A DNA stretch of 64,000 nt from Mercurialis annua. Its lineage: Eukaryota > Streptophyta > Magnoliopsida > Malpighiales > Euphorbiaceae. The stretch is taken from the NCBI RefSeq assembly GCF_937616625.2, contig NC_065576.1:30232128-30296127 (forward strand). The letters are read 5' to 3'. The translations under genes and the position numbers were made by a program. The notes beneath the pieces were generated by a model. The model searched no databases and had not been told where the DNA came from. It saw only the letters and a program-made list of their open reading frames with translations. Shown one piece after another: positions 1 through 11,726 of the stretch (position 1 is the first letter of the stretch; each line of letters opens with the position of its first letter).

Positions 1-91
1 GGTAACCCATCCTAGTACTGCTCTCGCCCAAGCACGTTTAGCTTCGGAGTTCTGATGGGATTCGGTGCATTAGTGCTAGTATGATCGCACC
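1..91 (-). rRNA. 5S rRNA gene, partial at window edge
   Basis: The 3' end lies outside the window. Box A 51-53 GCT; one G is missing at the 5' end; period 324 with a single heptamer. Confidence 0.9.
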
Positions 92-296
92 GTCATACCT
101 TGCACGATCATCGCATATATCTGCTGCCTTGCAACTCATCCAACGAAAATAAAAACTATCTTTAAAAGTACGTTTTGGTCCCTGAACTTTTTTCATATTT
201 CCCGTTTAGTCCCTGAATTACAATTCATCGTTACTCGTTCTGTTTGTCTCTCGGCGATTGTAATAATAAAAAAAATGCAGTTCAAAAAAGCAAAAA

Positions 297-416
297 AAGG
301 GTGCAACACGAGGACTTCCCAGAAGGTCACCCATCATAGTACTGCTCTCGCCCAAGCACGTTTAGCTTCGGAGTTCTGATGGGATCTGGTGCATTAGTGC
401 TGGTATGATCGCACCC
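297..416 (-). rRNA. 5S rRNA gene
   Basis: Box A 51-53 GCT, period 332. The 3' end has three C where most copies have four. Confidence 0.95.
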
Positions 417-613
417 GTCATACCTTGCACGATCATCGCATATATCTGCTGCCTTGCAATTCATTCAACGAAAATAAAAACTATCTATAAAAGTACGTTT
501 TGGTCCCTGAACTTTTTCCATATTTCCCGTTTAGTCCCTGAATTGCAATTCATTGTTACTCGTTACTCGTTCTGTTTGTCTCTCGGCGATAGTAATAATA
601 AAAAAACGCAGTT

Positions 614-629
614 CAAAAAAAGCAAAAAA
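614..629 (-). terminator. Pol III T-run terminator (representative)
   Basis: On the minus strand the gene end CCCC is followed by six T (629-624), then GC, then seven T (621-615). T-runs of four or more terminate Pol III. In the right domain the first run is five T followed by CGC. Confidence 0.85.
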
Positions 630-748
630 GGGGTGCAACACGAGGACTTCCCAGGAGGTCACCCATCCTAGTACTGCTCTCGCCCAAGCACGTTTAGCTT
701 CGGAGTTCTGATGGGATCTGGTGCATTAGTGCTGGTATGATCGCACCC
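629..748 (-). rRNA. 5S rRNA gene
   Basis: Typical left-domain copy. Box A 51-53 GCT, period 332. First gene used here to illustrate promoter and terminator. Confidence 0.96.
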
Positions 749-780
749 GTCATACCTTGCACGATCATCGCATATATCTG
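749..780 (-). promoter_or_regulatory. 5S upstream promoter (representative)
   Basis: Upstream of the gene at 629-748, read on the minus strand: C at -1 (749), GC at -12/-11 (759-760), and ATATAT at -29 to -24 (772-777). These match the three upstream elements known for plant 5S transcription by Pol III. The same block follows almost every copy; the most frequent change is CTTCATACC in place of CGTCATACC, at -1. Confidence 0.85.
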
Positions 781-960
781 CTGCCTTGCAACTCATTCAA
801 CCAAAATAAAAACTATATTTAAAAGTACGTTTTGGTGCCTCAACTTTTTCCATATTTCCCGTTTAGTCCCTGAATTGCAATTCATCGTTACTCGTTACTC
901 GTTCTGTTTGTCTCTCGGCGATAGTAATAATAAAAAAACGCATTTCAAAAAAAGCAAAAA

Positions 961-1080
961 AGGGTTGCAACACGAGGACTTCCCAGGAGGTCACCCATCC
1001 TAGTACTTCTCTCGCCCAAGCACGTTTAGCTTCGGAGTTCTGATGGGTTCCGGTGCATTAGTGCTGGTATGATCGCACCC
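961..1080 (-). rRNA. 5S rRNA gene
   Basis: Box A 51-53 GCT, period 332. C116A weakens helix I. Confidence 0.94.
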
Positions 1081-1292
1081 GTCATACCTTGCACGATCAT
1101 CGCATATATCTGCTGCCTTGCAACTCATTCAACGAAAATAAAAACTATCTTTAAAAGTACGTTTTGGTCCCTCAACTTTTTCCATATTTCCCGTTTAGTC
1201 CCTGAATTGCAATTCATCGTTACTCGTTACTCGTACTGTTTGTCTCTCGGCGATAGTAATAATAAAAAAACGCAGTTCAAAAAAAGCAAAAA

Positions 1293-1412
1293 AGGGGTGC
1301 AACACAAGGACTTCCCAGGAGGTCACCCATCCTAGTACTGCTCTCGCCCCAGCACGTTTAGCTTCGGAGTTCTGATGGGATCTGGTGCATTAGTGCTGGT
1401 ATGATCGCACCC
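1293..1412 (-). rRNA. 5S rRNA gene
   Basis: Box A 51-53 GCT, period 332. Confidence 0.95.
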
Positions 1413-1624
1413 GTCATACCTTGCACGATCATCGCATATATCTGCTGCCTTGCAACTCATTCAACGAAAATAAAAACTATCTTTAAAAGTACGTTTTGGT
1501 CCCTCAACTTTTTCCATATTTCCCGTTTAGTCCCTGAATTGCAATTCATCGTTACTCGTTACTCGTTCTGTTTGTCTCTCGGCGATAGTAATAATAAAAA
1601 AATGCAGTTCAAAAAAAGCAAAAA

Positions 1625-1744
1625 AGGGTTGCAACACGAGGACTTCCCAGGAGGTCACCCATCATAGTACTTCTCTCGCCCAAGCACGTTTAGCTTCGGA
1701 GTTCTGATGGGTTCCGGTGCATTAGTGCTAGTATGATCGCACCC
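1625..1744 (-). rRNA. 5S rRNA gene
   Basis: Box A 51-53 GCT, period 332. C116A as in the copy at 961. Confidence 0.94.
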
Positions 1745-1956
1745 GTCATACCTTGCACGATCATCGCATATATCTGCTGCCTTGCAACTCATTCAACGAA
1801 AATAAAAACTATCTTTAAAAGTACGTTTTGGTCCCTCAACTTTTTCCATATTTCCCGTTTAGTCCCTGAATTGCAATTCATCGTTACTCGTTACTCGTAC
1901 TGTTTGTCTCTCGGCGATAGTAATAATAAAAAAACGCAGTTCAAAAAAAGCAAAAA

Positions 1957-2076
1957 AGGGGTGCAACACGAGGACTTCCCAGGAGGTCACCCATCCTAGT
2001 ACTGCTCTCGCCCCAGCACGTTTAGCTTCGGAGTTCTGATGGGATCTGGTGCATTAGTGCTGGTATGATCGCACCC
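1957..2076 (-). rRNA. 5S rRNA gene
   Basis: Box A 51-53 GCT, period 332. Confidence 0.95.
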
Positions 2077-2288
2077 GTCATACCTTGCACGATCATCGCA
2101 TATATCTGCTGCCTTGCAATTCATTCAACGAAAATAAAAACTATCTATAAAAGTACGTTTTGGTCCCTGAACTTTTTCCATATTTCCCGTTTAGTCCCTG
2201 AATTGCAATTCATTGTTACTCGTTACTCGTTCTGTTTGTCTCTCGGCGATAGTAATAATAACAAAACGCAGTTCAAAAAAAGCAAAAA

Positions 2289-2407
2289 AGGGGTGCAACA
2301 CGAGGACTTCCCAGGAGGTCACCCATCCTAGTACTGCTCTCGCCCAAGCACGTTTAGCTTCGGAGTTCTGATGGGATCTGGTGCATTAGTGCTAGTATGA
2401 TCGCACC
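2289..2407 (-). rRNA. 5S rRNA gene
   Basis: Box A 51-53 GCT, period 325. One G is missing at the 5' end; TTGAACG in the promoter region. Twin of the copy at 6944. Confidence 0.93.
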
Positions 2408-2613
2408 GTCATACCTTGAACGATCATCGCATATATCTGCTGCCTTACAACTCATTCAACGAAAATAAAAACTATCTTTAAAAGTACGTTTTGGTCCCTG
2501 AACTTTTTCCATATTTCCCGTTTAGTCCCTGAATTGCAATTCATCGTTACTCGTTCTGTTTGTCTCTCGGCGATAGTAATAATAAAAAAAATGCAGTTCA
2601 AAAAAAGCAAAAA

Positions 2614-2733
2614 AGGGGTGCAACACGAGGACTTCCCAGGAGGTCACCCATCCTAGTACTGCTCTCGCCCAAGCACGTTTAGCTTCGGAGTTCTGATGGG
2701 ATCTGGTGCATTAGTGCTGGTATGATCGCACCC
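2614..2733 (-). rRNA. 5S rRNA gene
   Basis: Box A 51-53 GCT, period 330. Confidence 0.95.
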
Positions 2734-2943
2734 GTCATACCTTGCACGATCATCGCATATATCTGCTGCCTTGCAACTCATTCAACGAAAATAAAAACTA
2801 TCTTTAAAAGTACGTTTTGGTCTCTCAACTTTTTCCATATTTCCCGTTTAGTCCCTGAATTGCAATTCATTGTTACTCTACTCGTTCTGTTTGTCTCTCG
2901 GCGATAGTAATAATAAAAAAACGCAGTTCAAAAAAAGCAAAAA

Positions 2944-3063
2944 AGGGGTGCAACACGAGGACTTCCCAGGAGGTCACCCATCCTAGTACTGCTCTCGCCC
3001 AAGCACGTTTAGCTTCGGAGTTCTGATGGGATCTGGTGCATTAGTGCTGGTATGATCGCACCC
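2944..3063 (-). rRNA. 5S rRNA gene
   Basis: Box A 51-53 GCT, period 330. Confidence 0.95.
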
Positions 3064-3273
3064 GTCATACCTTGCACGATCATCGCATATATCTGCTGCC
3101 TTGCAACTCATTCAACGAAAATAAAAACTATCTTTAAAAGTACGTTTTAGTCCCTCAACTTTTTCCATATTTCCCGTTTAGTCCCTGAATTGCAATTCAT
3201 TGTTACTCTACTCGTTCTGTTTGTCTCTCGGCGATAGTAATAATAAAAAAACGCAGTTCAAAAAAAGCAAAAA

Positions 3274-3393
3274 AGGGGTGCAACACGAGGACTTCCCAGG
3301 AGGTCACCCATCCTAGTACTGCTCTCGCCCAAGCACGTTTAGCTTCGGAGTTCTGATGGGATCTGGTGCATTAGTGCTGGTATGATCGCACCC
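3274..3393 (-). rRNA. 5S rRNA gene
   Basis: Box A 51-53 GCT, period 333. Confidence 0.95.
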
Positions 3394-3606
3394 GTCATAC
3401 CTTGCACGATCATCGCATATATCTGCTACCTTGCAACTCATTCAACCAAAATAAAAACTATCTTTAAAAGTACGTTTTGGTCCCTCAACTTTTTCCATAT
3501 TTCCCGTTTAGTCCCTGAATTGCAATTCATCGTTACTCGTTACTCGTGCTGTTTGTCTCTCGGCGATAGTAATAATAGAAAAAACGCAGTTCAAAAAAAG
3601 CAAAAA

Positions 3607-3726
3607 AGGGGTGCAACACGAAGACTTCCCGGGAGGTCACCCATCCTAGTACTGCTCTCGCCCAAGCACGTTTAACTTCGGAGTTCTGATGGAATCCGGT
3701 GCATTAGTGCTGGTATGATCGCACCC
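3607..3726 (-). rRNA. 5S rRNA gene
   Basis: Box A 51-53 GTT, period 332. GATTCC in place of GATCCC. Confidence 0.95.
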
Positions 3727-3938
3727 GTCATACCTTGCACGATCATCGCATATATCTGCTGCCTTGCAACTCATTCAACAAAAATAAAAACTATCTTTAA
3801 AAGTACGTTTTGGTCCCTCAACTTTTTCCATATTTCCCGTTTAGTCCCTGAATTGCAATTCATCGTTACTCGTTACTCGTTCTGTTTGTCTCTCGGCGAT
3901 AGTAATAATAAAAAAACGCAGTTCAAAAAAAGCAAAAA

Positions 3939-4058
3939 AGGGGTGCAACACGAGGACTTCCCAGGAGGTCACCCATCCTAGTACTGCTCTCGCCCAAGCA
4001 CGTTTAGCTTCGGAGTTCTGATGGGATCTGGTGCATTAGTGCTGGTATGATCGCACCC
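3939..4058 (-). rRNA. 5S rRNA gene
   Basis: Box A 51-53 GCT, period 339. Confidence 0.95.
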
Positions 4059-4277
4059 GTCATACCTTGCACGATCATCGCATATATCTGCTGCCTTGCA
4101 ACTCATTCAACCAAAATAAAAACTATCTTTAAAAGTACGTTTTGGTCCCTCAACTTTTTCCATATTTCCCGTTTAGTCCCTGAATTGCAATTCATCGTTA
4201 CTCGTTACTCGTTACTCGTGCTGTTTGTCTCTCGGCGATAGTAATAATAGAAAAAACGCAGTTCAAAAAAGCAAAAA

Positions 4278-4397
4278 AGGGGTGCAACACGAAGACTTCC
4301 CGGGAGGTCACCCATCCTAGTACTGCTCTCGCCCAAGCACGTTTAACTTCGGAGTTCTGATGGAATCCGGTGCATTAGTGCTGGTATGATCGCACCC
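4278..4397 (-). rRNA. 5S rRNA gene
   Basis: Box A 51-53 GTT, period 332. Confidence 0.95.
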
Positions 4398-4609
4398 GTC
4401 ATACCTTGCACGATCATCGCATATATCTGCTGCCTTGCAACTCATTCAACAAAAATAAAAACTATCTTTAAAAGTACGTTTTGGTCCCTCAACTTTTTCC
4501 ATATTTCCCGTTTAGTCCCTGAATTGCAATTCATCGTTACTCGTTACTCGTTCTGTTTGTCTCTCGGCGATAGTAATAATAAAAAAACGCAGTTCAAAAA
4601 AAGCAAAAA

Positions 4610-4729
4610 AGGGGTGCAACACGAGGACTTCCCAGGAGGTCACCCATCCTAGTACTGCTCTCGCCCAAGCACGTTTAGCTTCGGAGTTCTGATGGGATCT
4701 GGTGCATTAGTGCTGGTATGATCGCACCC
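4610..4729 (-). rRNA. 5S rRNA gene
   Basis: Box A 51-53 GCT, period 340. Confidence 0.95.
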
Positions 4730-4949
4730 GTCATACCTTGCACGATCATCGCATATATCTGCTGCCTTGCAACTCATTCAACCAAAATAAAAATTATCTT
4801 TAAAAGTACGTTTTGGTCCCTCAACTTTTTCCATATTTCCCGTTTAGTCCCTGAATTGCAATTCATCGTTACTCGTTACTCGTTACTCGTGCTGTTTGTC
4901 TCTCGGCGATAGTAATAATAGAAAAAACGCAGTTCAAAAAAAGCAAAAA

Positions 4950-5069
4950 AGGGGTGCAACACGAAGACTTCCCGGGAGGTCACCCATCCTAGTACTGCTC
5001 TCGCCCAAGCACGTTTAACTTCGGAGTTCTGACGGAATCCGGTGCATTAGTGCTGGTATGATCGCACCC
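4950..5069 (-). rRNA. 5S rRNA gene
   Basis: Box A 51-53 GTT, period 325. GATTCCGTC in place of GATCCCATC. Confidence 0.94.
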
Positions 5070-5274
5070 GTCATACCTTGCACGATCATCGCATATATCT
5101 GCTGCCTTGCAACTCATTCAACAAAAATAAAAACTATCTTTAAAAGTACGTTTTGGTCCCTCAACTTTTTCCATATTTCCCGTTTAGTCCCTGAATTGCA
5201 ATTCATCGTTACTCGTAATGTTTGTCTCTCGGTGATAGTAATAATAAAAAAACGCAGTTCAAAAAAAGCAAAAA

Positions 5275-5394
5275 AGGGGTGCAACACGAGGACTTCCCAG
5301 GAGGTCACCCATCCTAGTACTGCTCTCGCCCAAGCACGTTTAGCTTCGGAGTTCTGATGGGATCTGGTGCATTAGTGCTGGTATGATCGCACCC
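5275..5394 (-). rRNA. 5S rRNA gene
   Basis: Box A 51-53 GCT, period 340. Confidence 0.95.
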
Positions 5395-5614
5395 GTCATA
5401 CCTTGCACGATCATCGCATATATCTGCTGCCTTGCAACTCATTCAACCAAAATAAAAACTATCTTTAAAAGTACGTTTTGGTCCCTCAACTTTTTCCATA
5501 TTTCCCGTTTAGTCCCTGAATTTCAATTCATCGTTACTCGTTACTCGTTACTCGTGCTGTTTGTCTCTCGGCGATAGTAATAATAGAAAAAACGCAGTTC
5601 AAAAAAAGCAAAAA

Positions 5615-5734
5615 AGGGGTGCAACACGAGGACTTCCCGGGAGGTCACCCATCCTAGTACTGCTCTCGCCCAAGCACGTTTAGCTTCGGAGTTCTGATGG
5701 AATCCGGTGCATTAGTGCTGGTATGATCGCACCC
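5615..5734 (-). rRNA. 5S rRNA gene
   Basis: Box A 51-53 GCT, period 332. Confidence 0.95.
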
Positions 5735-5946
5735 GTCATACCTTGCACGATCATCGCATATATCTGCTGCCTTGCAACTCATTCAACAAAAATAAAAACT
5801 ATCTTTAAAAGTACGTTTTGGTCCCTCAACTTTTTCCATATTTCCCGTTTAGTCCCTGAATTGCAATTCATCGTTACTCGTTACTCGTACTGTTTGTCTC
5901 TCGGCGATAGTAATAATAAAAAAACGCAGTTCAAAAAAAGCAAAAA

Positions 5947-6066
5947 AGGGGTGCAACACGAGGACTTCCCAGGAGGTCACCCATCCTAGTACTGCTCTCG
6001 CCCAAGCACGTTTAGCTTCGGAGTTCTGATGGGATCTGGTGCATTAGTGCTGGTATGATCGCACCC
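5947..6066 (-). rRNA. 5S rRNA gene
   Basis: Box A 51-53 GCT, period 333. Confidence 0.95.
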
Positions 6067-6279
6067 GTCATACCTTGCACGATCATCGCATATATCTGCT
6101 GCCTTGCAACTCATTCAACCAAAATAAAAACTATCTTTAAAAGTACGTTTTGGTCCCTCAACTTTTTCCATATTTCCCGTTTAGTCCCTGAATTGCAATT
6201 CATCGTTACTCGTTACTCGTGCTGTTTGTCTCTCGGCGATAGTAATAATTGAAAAAACGCAGTTCAAAAAAAGCAAAAA

Positions 6280-6399
6280 AGGGGTGCAACACGAAGACTT
6301 CCCGGGAGGTCACCCATCCTAGTACTGCTCTCGCCCAAGCACGTTTAACTTCGGAGTTCTGATGGAATCCGGTGCATTAGTGCTGGTATGATCGCACCC
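6280..6399 (-). rRNA. 5S rRNA gene
   Basis: Box A 51-53 GTT, period 332. Confidence 0.95.
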
Positions 6400-6611
6400 G
6401 TCATACCTTGCACGATCATCGCATATATCTGCTGCCTTGCAACTCATTCAACAAAAATAAAAACTATCTTTAAAAGTACGTTTTGGTCCCTCAACTTTTT
6501 CCATAGTTCCCGTTTAGTCCCTGAATTGCAATTCATCGTTACTCGTTACTCGTACTGTTTGTGTCTCGGCGATAGTAATAATAAAAAAACGCAGTTCAAA
6601 AAAAGCAAAAA

Positions 6612-6731
6612 AGGGGTGCAACACGAGGACTTCCCAGGAGGTCACCCATCCTAGTACTGCTCTCGCCCAAGCACGTTTAGCTTCGGAGTTCTGATGGGAT
6701 CTGGTGCATTAGTGCTGGTATGATCGCACCC
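6612..6731 (-). rRNA. 5S rRNA gene
   Basis: Box A 51-53 GCT, period 332. Confidence 0.95.
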
Positions 6732-6943
6732 GTCATACCTTGCACGATCATCGCATATATCTGCTGCCTTGCAACTCATTCAACAAAAATAAAAACTATC
6801 TTTAAAAGTACGTTTTGGTCCCTCAACTTTTTCCATATTTCCCGTTTAGTCCCTGAATTGCAATTCATCGTTACTCGTTACTCGTTCTGTTTGTCTCTCG
6901 GCGATAGTAATAATAACAAAACGCAGTTCAAAAAAAGCAAAAA

Positions 6944-7062
6944 AGGGGTGCAACACGAGGACTTCCCAGGAGGTCACCCATCCTAGTACTGCTCTCGCCC
7001 AAGCACGTTTAGCTTCGGAGTTCTGATGGGATCTGGTGCATTAGTGCTAGTATGATCGCACC
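6944..7062 (-). rRNA. 5S rRNA gene
   Basis: Box A 51-53 GCT, period 325. One G missing at the 5' end, as in its twin at 2289. Confidence 0.93.
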
Positions 7063-7268
7063 GTCATACCTTGAACGATCATCGCATATATCTGCTGCCT
7101 TACAACTCATTCAACGAAAATAAAAACTATCTTTAAAAGTACGTTTTGGTCCCTGAACTTTTTCCATATTTCCCGTTTAGTCCCTGAATTGCAATTCATC
7201 GTTACTCGTTCTGTTTGTCTCTCGGCGATAGTAATAATAAAAAAAATGCAGTTCAAAAAAAGCAAAAA

Positions 7269-7388
7269 AGGGGTGCAACACGAGGACTTCCCAGGAGGTC
7301 ACCCATCCTAGTACTGCTCTCGCCCAAGCACGTTTAGCTTCGGAGTTCTGATGGGATCTGGTGCATTAGTGCTGGTATGATCGCACCC
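7269..7388 (-). rRNA. 5S rRNA gene
   Basis: Box A 51-53 GCT, period 330. Confidence 0.95.
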
Positions 7389-7598
7389 GTCATACCTTGC
7401 ACGATCATCGCATATATCTGCTGCCTTGCAACTCATTCAACGAAAATAAAAACTATCTTTAAAAGTACGTTTTGGTCCCTCAACTTTTTCCATATTTCCC
7501 GTTTAGTCCCTGAATTGCAATTCATTGTTACTCTACTCGTTCTGTTTGTCTCTCGGCGATAGTAATAATAAAAAAACGCAGTTCAAAAAAAGCAAAAA

Positions 7599-7718
7599 AG
7601 GGGTGCAACACGAGGACTTCCCAGGAGGTCACCCATCCTAGTACTGCTCTCGCCCAAGCACGTTTAGCTTCGGAGTTCTGATGGGATCTGGTGCATTAGT
7701 GCTGGTATGATCGCACCC
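7599..7718 (-). rRNA. 5S rRNA gene
   Basis: Box A 51-53 GCT, period 330. Confidence 0.95.
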
Positions 7719-7928
7719 GTCATACCTTGCACGATCATCGCATATATCTGCTGCCTTGCAACTCATTCAACGAAAATAAAAACTATCTTTAAAAGTACGT
7801 TTTAGTCCCTCAACTTTTTCCATATTTCCCGTTTAGTCCCTGAATTGCAATTCATTGTTACTCTACTCGTTCTGTTTGTCTCTCGGCGATAGTAATAATA
7901 AAAAAACGCAGTTCAAAAAAAGCAAAAA

Positions 7929-8048
7929 AGGGGTGCAACACGAGGACTTCCCAGGAGGTCACCCATCCTAGTACTGCTCTCGCCCGAGCACGTTTAGCTT
8001 CGGAGTTCTGATGGGATCTGGTGCATTAGTGCTGGTATGATCGCACCC
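7929..8048 (-). rRNA. 5S rRNA gene
   Basis: Box A 51-53 GCT, period 340. Single change GTGCTCGGG. Confidence 0.95.
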
Positions 8049-8268
8049 GTCATACCTTGCACGATCATCGCATATATCTGCTGCCTTGCAACTCATTCAA
8101 CCAAAATAAAAACTATCTTTAAAAGTACGTTTTGGTCCCTCAACTTTTTCCATATTTCCCGTTTAGTCCCTGAATTGCAATTCATCGTTACTCGTTACTC
8201 GTTACTCGTGCTGTTTGTCTCTCGGCGATAGTAATAATAGAAAAAACGCAGTTCAAAAAAAGCAAAAA

Positions 8269-8388
8269 AGGGGTGCAACACGAAGACTTCCCGGGAGGTC
8301 ACCCATCCTAGTACTGCTCTCGCCCAAGCACGTTTAACTTCGGAGTTCTGATGGAATCCGGTGCATTAGTGCTGGTATGATCGCACCC
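8269..8388 (-). rRNA. 5S rRNA gene
   Basis: Box A 51-53 GTT, period 332. Confidence 0.95.
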
Positions 8389-8600
8389 GTCATACCTTGC
8401 ACGATCATCGCATATATCTGCTGCCTTGCAACTCATTCAACAAAAATAAAAACTATCTTTAAAAGTACGTTTTGGTCCCTCAACTTTTTCCATATTTCCC
8501 GTTTAGTCCCTGAATTGCAATTCATCGTTACTCGTTACTCGTACTGTTTGTCTCTCGGCGATAGTAATAATAAAAAAACGCAGTTCAAAAAAAGCAAAAA

Positions 8601-8720
8601 AGGGGTGCAACACGAGGACTTCCCAGGAGGTCACCCATCCTAGTACTGCTCTCGCCCAAGCACGTTTAGCTTCGGAGTTCTGATGGGATCTGGTGCATTA
8701 GTGCTGGTATGATCGCACCC
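8601..8720 (-). rRNA. 5S rRNA gene
   Basis: Box A 51-53 GCT, period 340. Confidence 0.95.
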
Positions 8721-8940
8721 GTCATACCTTGCACGATCATCGCATATATCTGCTGCCTTGCAACTCATTCAACCAAAATAAAAATTATCTTTAAAAGTAC
8801 GTTTTGGTCCCTCAACTTTTTCCATATTTCCCGTTTAGTCCCTGAATTGCAATTCATCGTTACTCGTTACTCGTTACTCGTGCTGTTTGTCTCTCGGCGA
8901 TAGTAATAATAGAAAAAACGCAGTTCAAAAAAAGCAAAAA

Positions 8941-9060
8941 AGGGGTGCAACACGAAGACTTCCCGGGAGGTCACCCATCCTAGTACTGCTCTCGCCCAAG
9001 CACGTTTAACTTCGGAGTTCTGATGGAATCCGGTGCATTAGTGCTGGTATGATCGCACCC
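8941..9060 (-). rRNA. 5S rRNA gene
   Basis: Box A 51-53 GTT, period 325. Confidence 0.95.
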
Positions 9061-9265
9061 GTCATACCTTGCACGATCATCGCATATATCTGCTGCCTTG
9101 CAACTCATTCAACAAAAATAAAAACTATCTTTAAAAGTACGTTTTGGTCCCTCAACTTTTTCCATATTTCCCGTTTAGTCCCTGAATTGCAATTCATCGT
9201 TACTCGTACTGTTTGTCTCTCGGTGATAGTAATAATAAAAAAACGCAGTTCAAAAAAAGCAAAAA

Positions 9266-9385
9266 AGGGGTGCAACACGAGGACTTCCCAGGAGGTCACC
9301 CATCCTAGTACTGCTCTCGCCCAAGCACGTTTAGCTTCGGAGTTCTGATGGGATCTGGTGCATTAGTGCTGGTATGATCGCACCC
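9266..9385 (-). rRNA. 5S rRNA gene
   Basis: Box A 51-53 GCT, period 340. Confidence 0.95.
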
Positions 9386-9605
9386 GTCATACCTTGCACG
9401 ATCATCGCATATATCTGCTGCCTTGCAACTCATTCAACCAAAATAAAAACTATCTTTAAAAGTACGTTTTGGTCCCTCAACTTTTTCCATATTTCCCGTT
9501 TAGTCCCTGAATTTCAATTCATCGTTACTCGTTACTCGTTACTCGTGCTGTTTGTCTCTCGGCGATAGTAATAATAGAAAAAACGCAGTTCAAAAAAAGC
9601 AAAAA

Positions 9606-9725
9606 AGGGGTGCAACACGAGGACTTCCCGGGAGGTCACCCATCCTAGTACTGCTCTCGCCCAAGCACGTTTAGCTTCGGAGTTCTGATGGAATCCGGTG
9701 CATTAGTGCTGGTATGATCGCACCC
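9606..9725 (-). rRNA. 5S rRNA gene
   Basis: Box A 51-53 GCT, period 332. Confidence 0.95.
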
Positions 9726-9937
9726 GTCATACCTTGCACGATCATCGCATATATCTGCTGCCTTGCAACTCATTCAACAAAAATAAAAACTATCTTTAAA
9801 AGTACGTTTTGGTCCCTCAACTTTTTCCATATTTCCCGTTTAGTCCCTGAATTGCAATTCATCGTTACTCGTTACTCGTACTGTTTGTCTCTCGGCGATA
9901 GTAATAATAAAAAAACGCAGTTCAAAAAAAGCAAAAA

Positions 9938-10057
9938 AGGGGTGCAACACGAGGACTTCCCAGGAGGTCACCCATCCTAGTACTGCTCTCGCCCAAGCAC
10001 GTTTAGCTTCGGAGTTCTGATGGGATCTGGTGCATTAGTGCTGGTATGATCGCACCC
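9938..10057 (-). rRNA. 5S rRNA gene
   Basis: Box A 51-53 GCT, period 332. Its spacer has lost GCAATTCAT but gained a heptamer, so length is unchanged. Confidence 0.95.
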
Positions 10058-10269
10058 GTCATACCTTGCACGATCATCGCATATATCTGCTGCCTTGCAA
10101 CTCATTCAACAAAAATAAAAACTATCTTTAAAAGTACGTTTTGGTCCCTCAACTTTTTCCATATTTCCCGTTTAGTCCCTGAATTCTCGTTACTCGTTAC
10201 TCGTTACTCGTACTGTTTGTCTCTCGGCGATAGTAATAATAAAAAAACGCAGTTCAAAAAAAGCAAAAA

Positions 10270-10389
10270 AGGGGTGCAACACGAGGACTTCCCAGGAGGT
10301 CACCCATCCTAGTACTGCTCTCGCCCAAGCACGTTTAGCTTCGGAGTTCTGATGGGATCTGGTGCATTAGTGCTGGTATGATCGCACCC
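10270..10389 (-). rRNA. 5S rRNA gene
   Basis: Box A 51-53 GCT, period 332. Confidence 0.95.
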
Positions 10390-10601
10390 GTCATACCTTG
10401 CACGATCATCGCATATATCTGCTGCCTTGCAACTCATTCAACAAAAATAAAAACTATCTTTAAAAGTACGTTTTGGTCCCTCAACTTTTTCCATATTTCC
10501 CGTTTAGTCCCTGAATTGCAATTCATCGTTACTCGTTACTCGTACTGTTTGTCTCTCGGCGATAGTAATAATAAAAAAACGCAGTTCAAAAAAAGCAAAA
10601 A

Positions 10602-10721
10602 AGGGGTGCAACACGAGGACTTCCCAGGAGGTCACCCATCCTAGTACTGCTCTCGCCCAAGCACGTTTAGCTTCGGAGTTCTGATGGGATCTGGTGCATT
10701 AGTGCTGGTATGATCGCACCC
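10602..10721 (-). rRNA. 5S rRNA gene
   Basis: Box A 51-53 GCT, period 340. Confidence 0.95.
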
Positions 10722-10941
10722 GTCATACCTTGCACGATCATCTCATATATCTGCTGCCTTGCAACTCATTCAACCAAAATAAAAACTATCTTTAAAAGTA
10801 CGTTTTGGTCCCTCAACTTTTTCCATATTTCCCGTTTAGTCCCTGAATTTCAATTCATCGTTACTCGTTACTCGTTACTCGTGCTGTTTGTCTCTCGGCG
10901 ATAGTAATAATAGAAAAAACGCAGTTCAAAAAAAGCAAAAA

Positions 10942-11061
10942 AGGGGTGCAACACGAGGACTTCCCGGGAGGTCACCCATCCTAGTACTGCTCTCGCCCAA
11001 GCACGTTTAGCTTCGAAGTTCTGATGGAATCCGGTGCATTAGTGCTGGTATGATCGCACCC
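10942..11061 (-). rRNA. 5S rRNA gene
   Basis: Box A 51-53 GCT, period 332. Same rearranged spacer as at 10058-10269. Confidence 0.95.
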
Positions 11062-11273
11062 GTCATACCTTGCACGATCATCGCATATATCTGCTGCCTT
11101 GCAACTCATTCAACAAAAATAAAAACTATCTTTAAAAGTACGTTTTGGTCCCTCAACTTTTTCCATATTTCCCGTTTAGTCCCTGAATTCTCGTTACTCG
11201 TTACTCGTTACTCGTACTGTTTGTCTCTCGGCGATAGTAATAATAAAAAAACGCAGTTCAAAAAAAGCAAAAA

Positions 11274-11393
11274 AGGGGTGCAACACGAGGACTTCCCAGG
11301 AGGTCACCCATCCTAGTACTGCTCTCGCCCAAGCACGTTTAGCTTCGGAGTTCTGATGGGATCTGGTGCATTAGTGCTGGTATGATCGCACCC
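11274..11393 (-). rRNA. 5S rRNA gene
   Basis: Box A 51-53 GCT, period 333. Confidence 0.95.
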
Positions 11394-11606
11394 GTCATAC
11401 CTTGCACGATCATCGCATATATCTGCTGCCTTGCAACTCATTCAACCAAAATAAAAACTATCTTTAAAAGTACGTTTTGGTCCCTCAACTTTTTCCATAT
11501 TTCCCGTTTAGTCCCTGAATTGCAATTCATCGTTACTCGTTACTCGTGCTGTTTGTCTCTCGGCGATAGTAATAATAGAAAAAACGCAGTTCAAAAAAAG
11601 CAAAAA

Positions 11607-11726
11607 AGGGGTGCAACACGAGGACTTCCCGGGAGGTCACCCATCCTAGTACTGCTCTCGCCCAAGCACGTTTAACTTCGGAGTTCTGATGGAATCCGGT
11701 GCATTAGTGCTGGTATGATCGCACCC
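11607..11726 (-). rRNA. 5S rRNA gene
   Basis: Box A 51-53 GTT, period 332. Confidence 0.95.

Larger units (their letters stand above)
1957..5990. repeat. Segmental duplication, left copy (12 units)
   Basis: This block matches 6612-9980. Offset is 4655 bp at its left part (shared GAACGATC unit, 330-bp units and AACAAAACGC spacer) and 3991 bp from about 4.05 kb on (shared AAATTATC spacer, 325-bp unit, GAATTTCAATTC spacer). The step between offsets is 664 bp, two units. Confidence 0.85.
6612..9980. repeat. Segmental duplication, right copy (10 units)
   Basis: Same unit order as 1957-5990 but with two consecutive units missing, near 8.0 kb. Unequal exchange followed by loss, or gain in the other copy, would produce this. 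Confidence 0.85.

Noticed and set aside
405..671. Recurrent 60-100 aa open frames starting at ATGATCGCACC on the plus strand
   Set aside because: The start codon is antisense to the first bases of the 5S gene and the frame runs through spacer; it repeats with each unit and breaks with heptamer number. Not genes.
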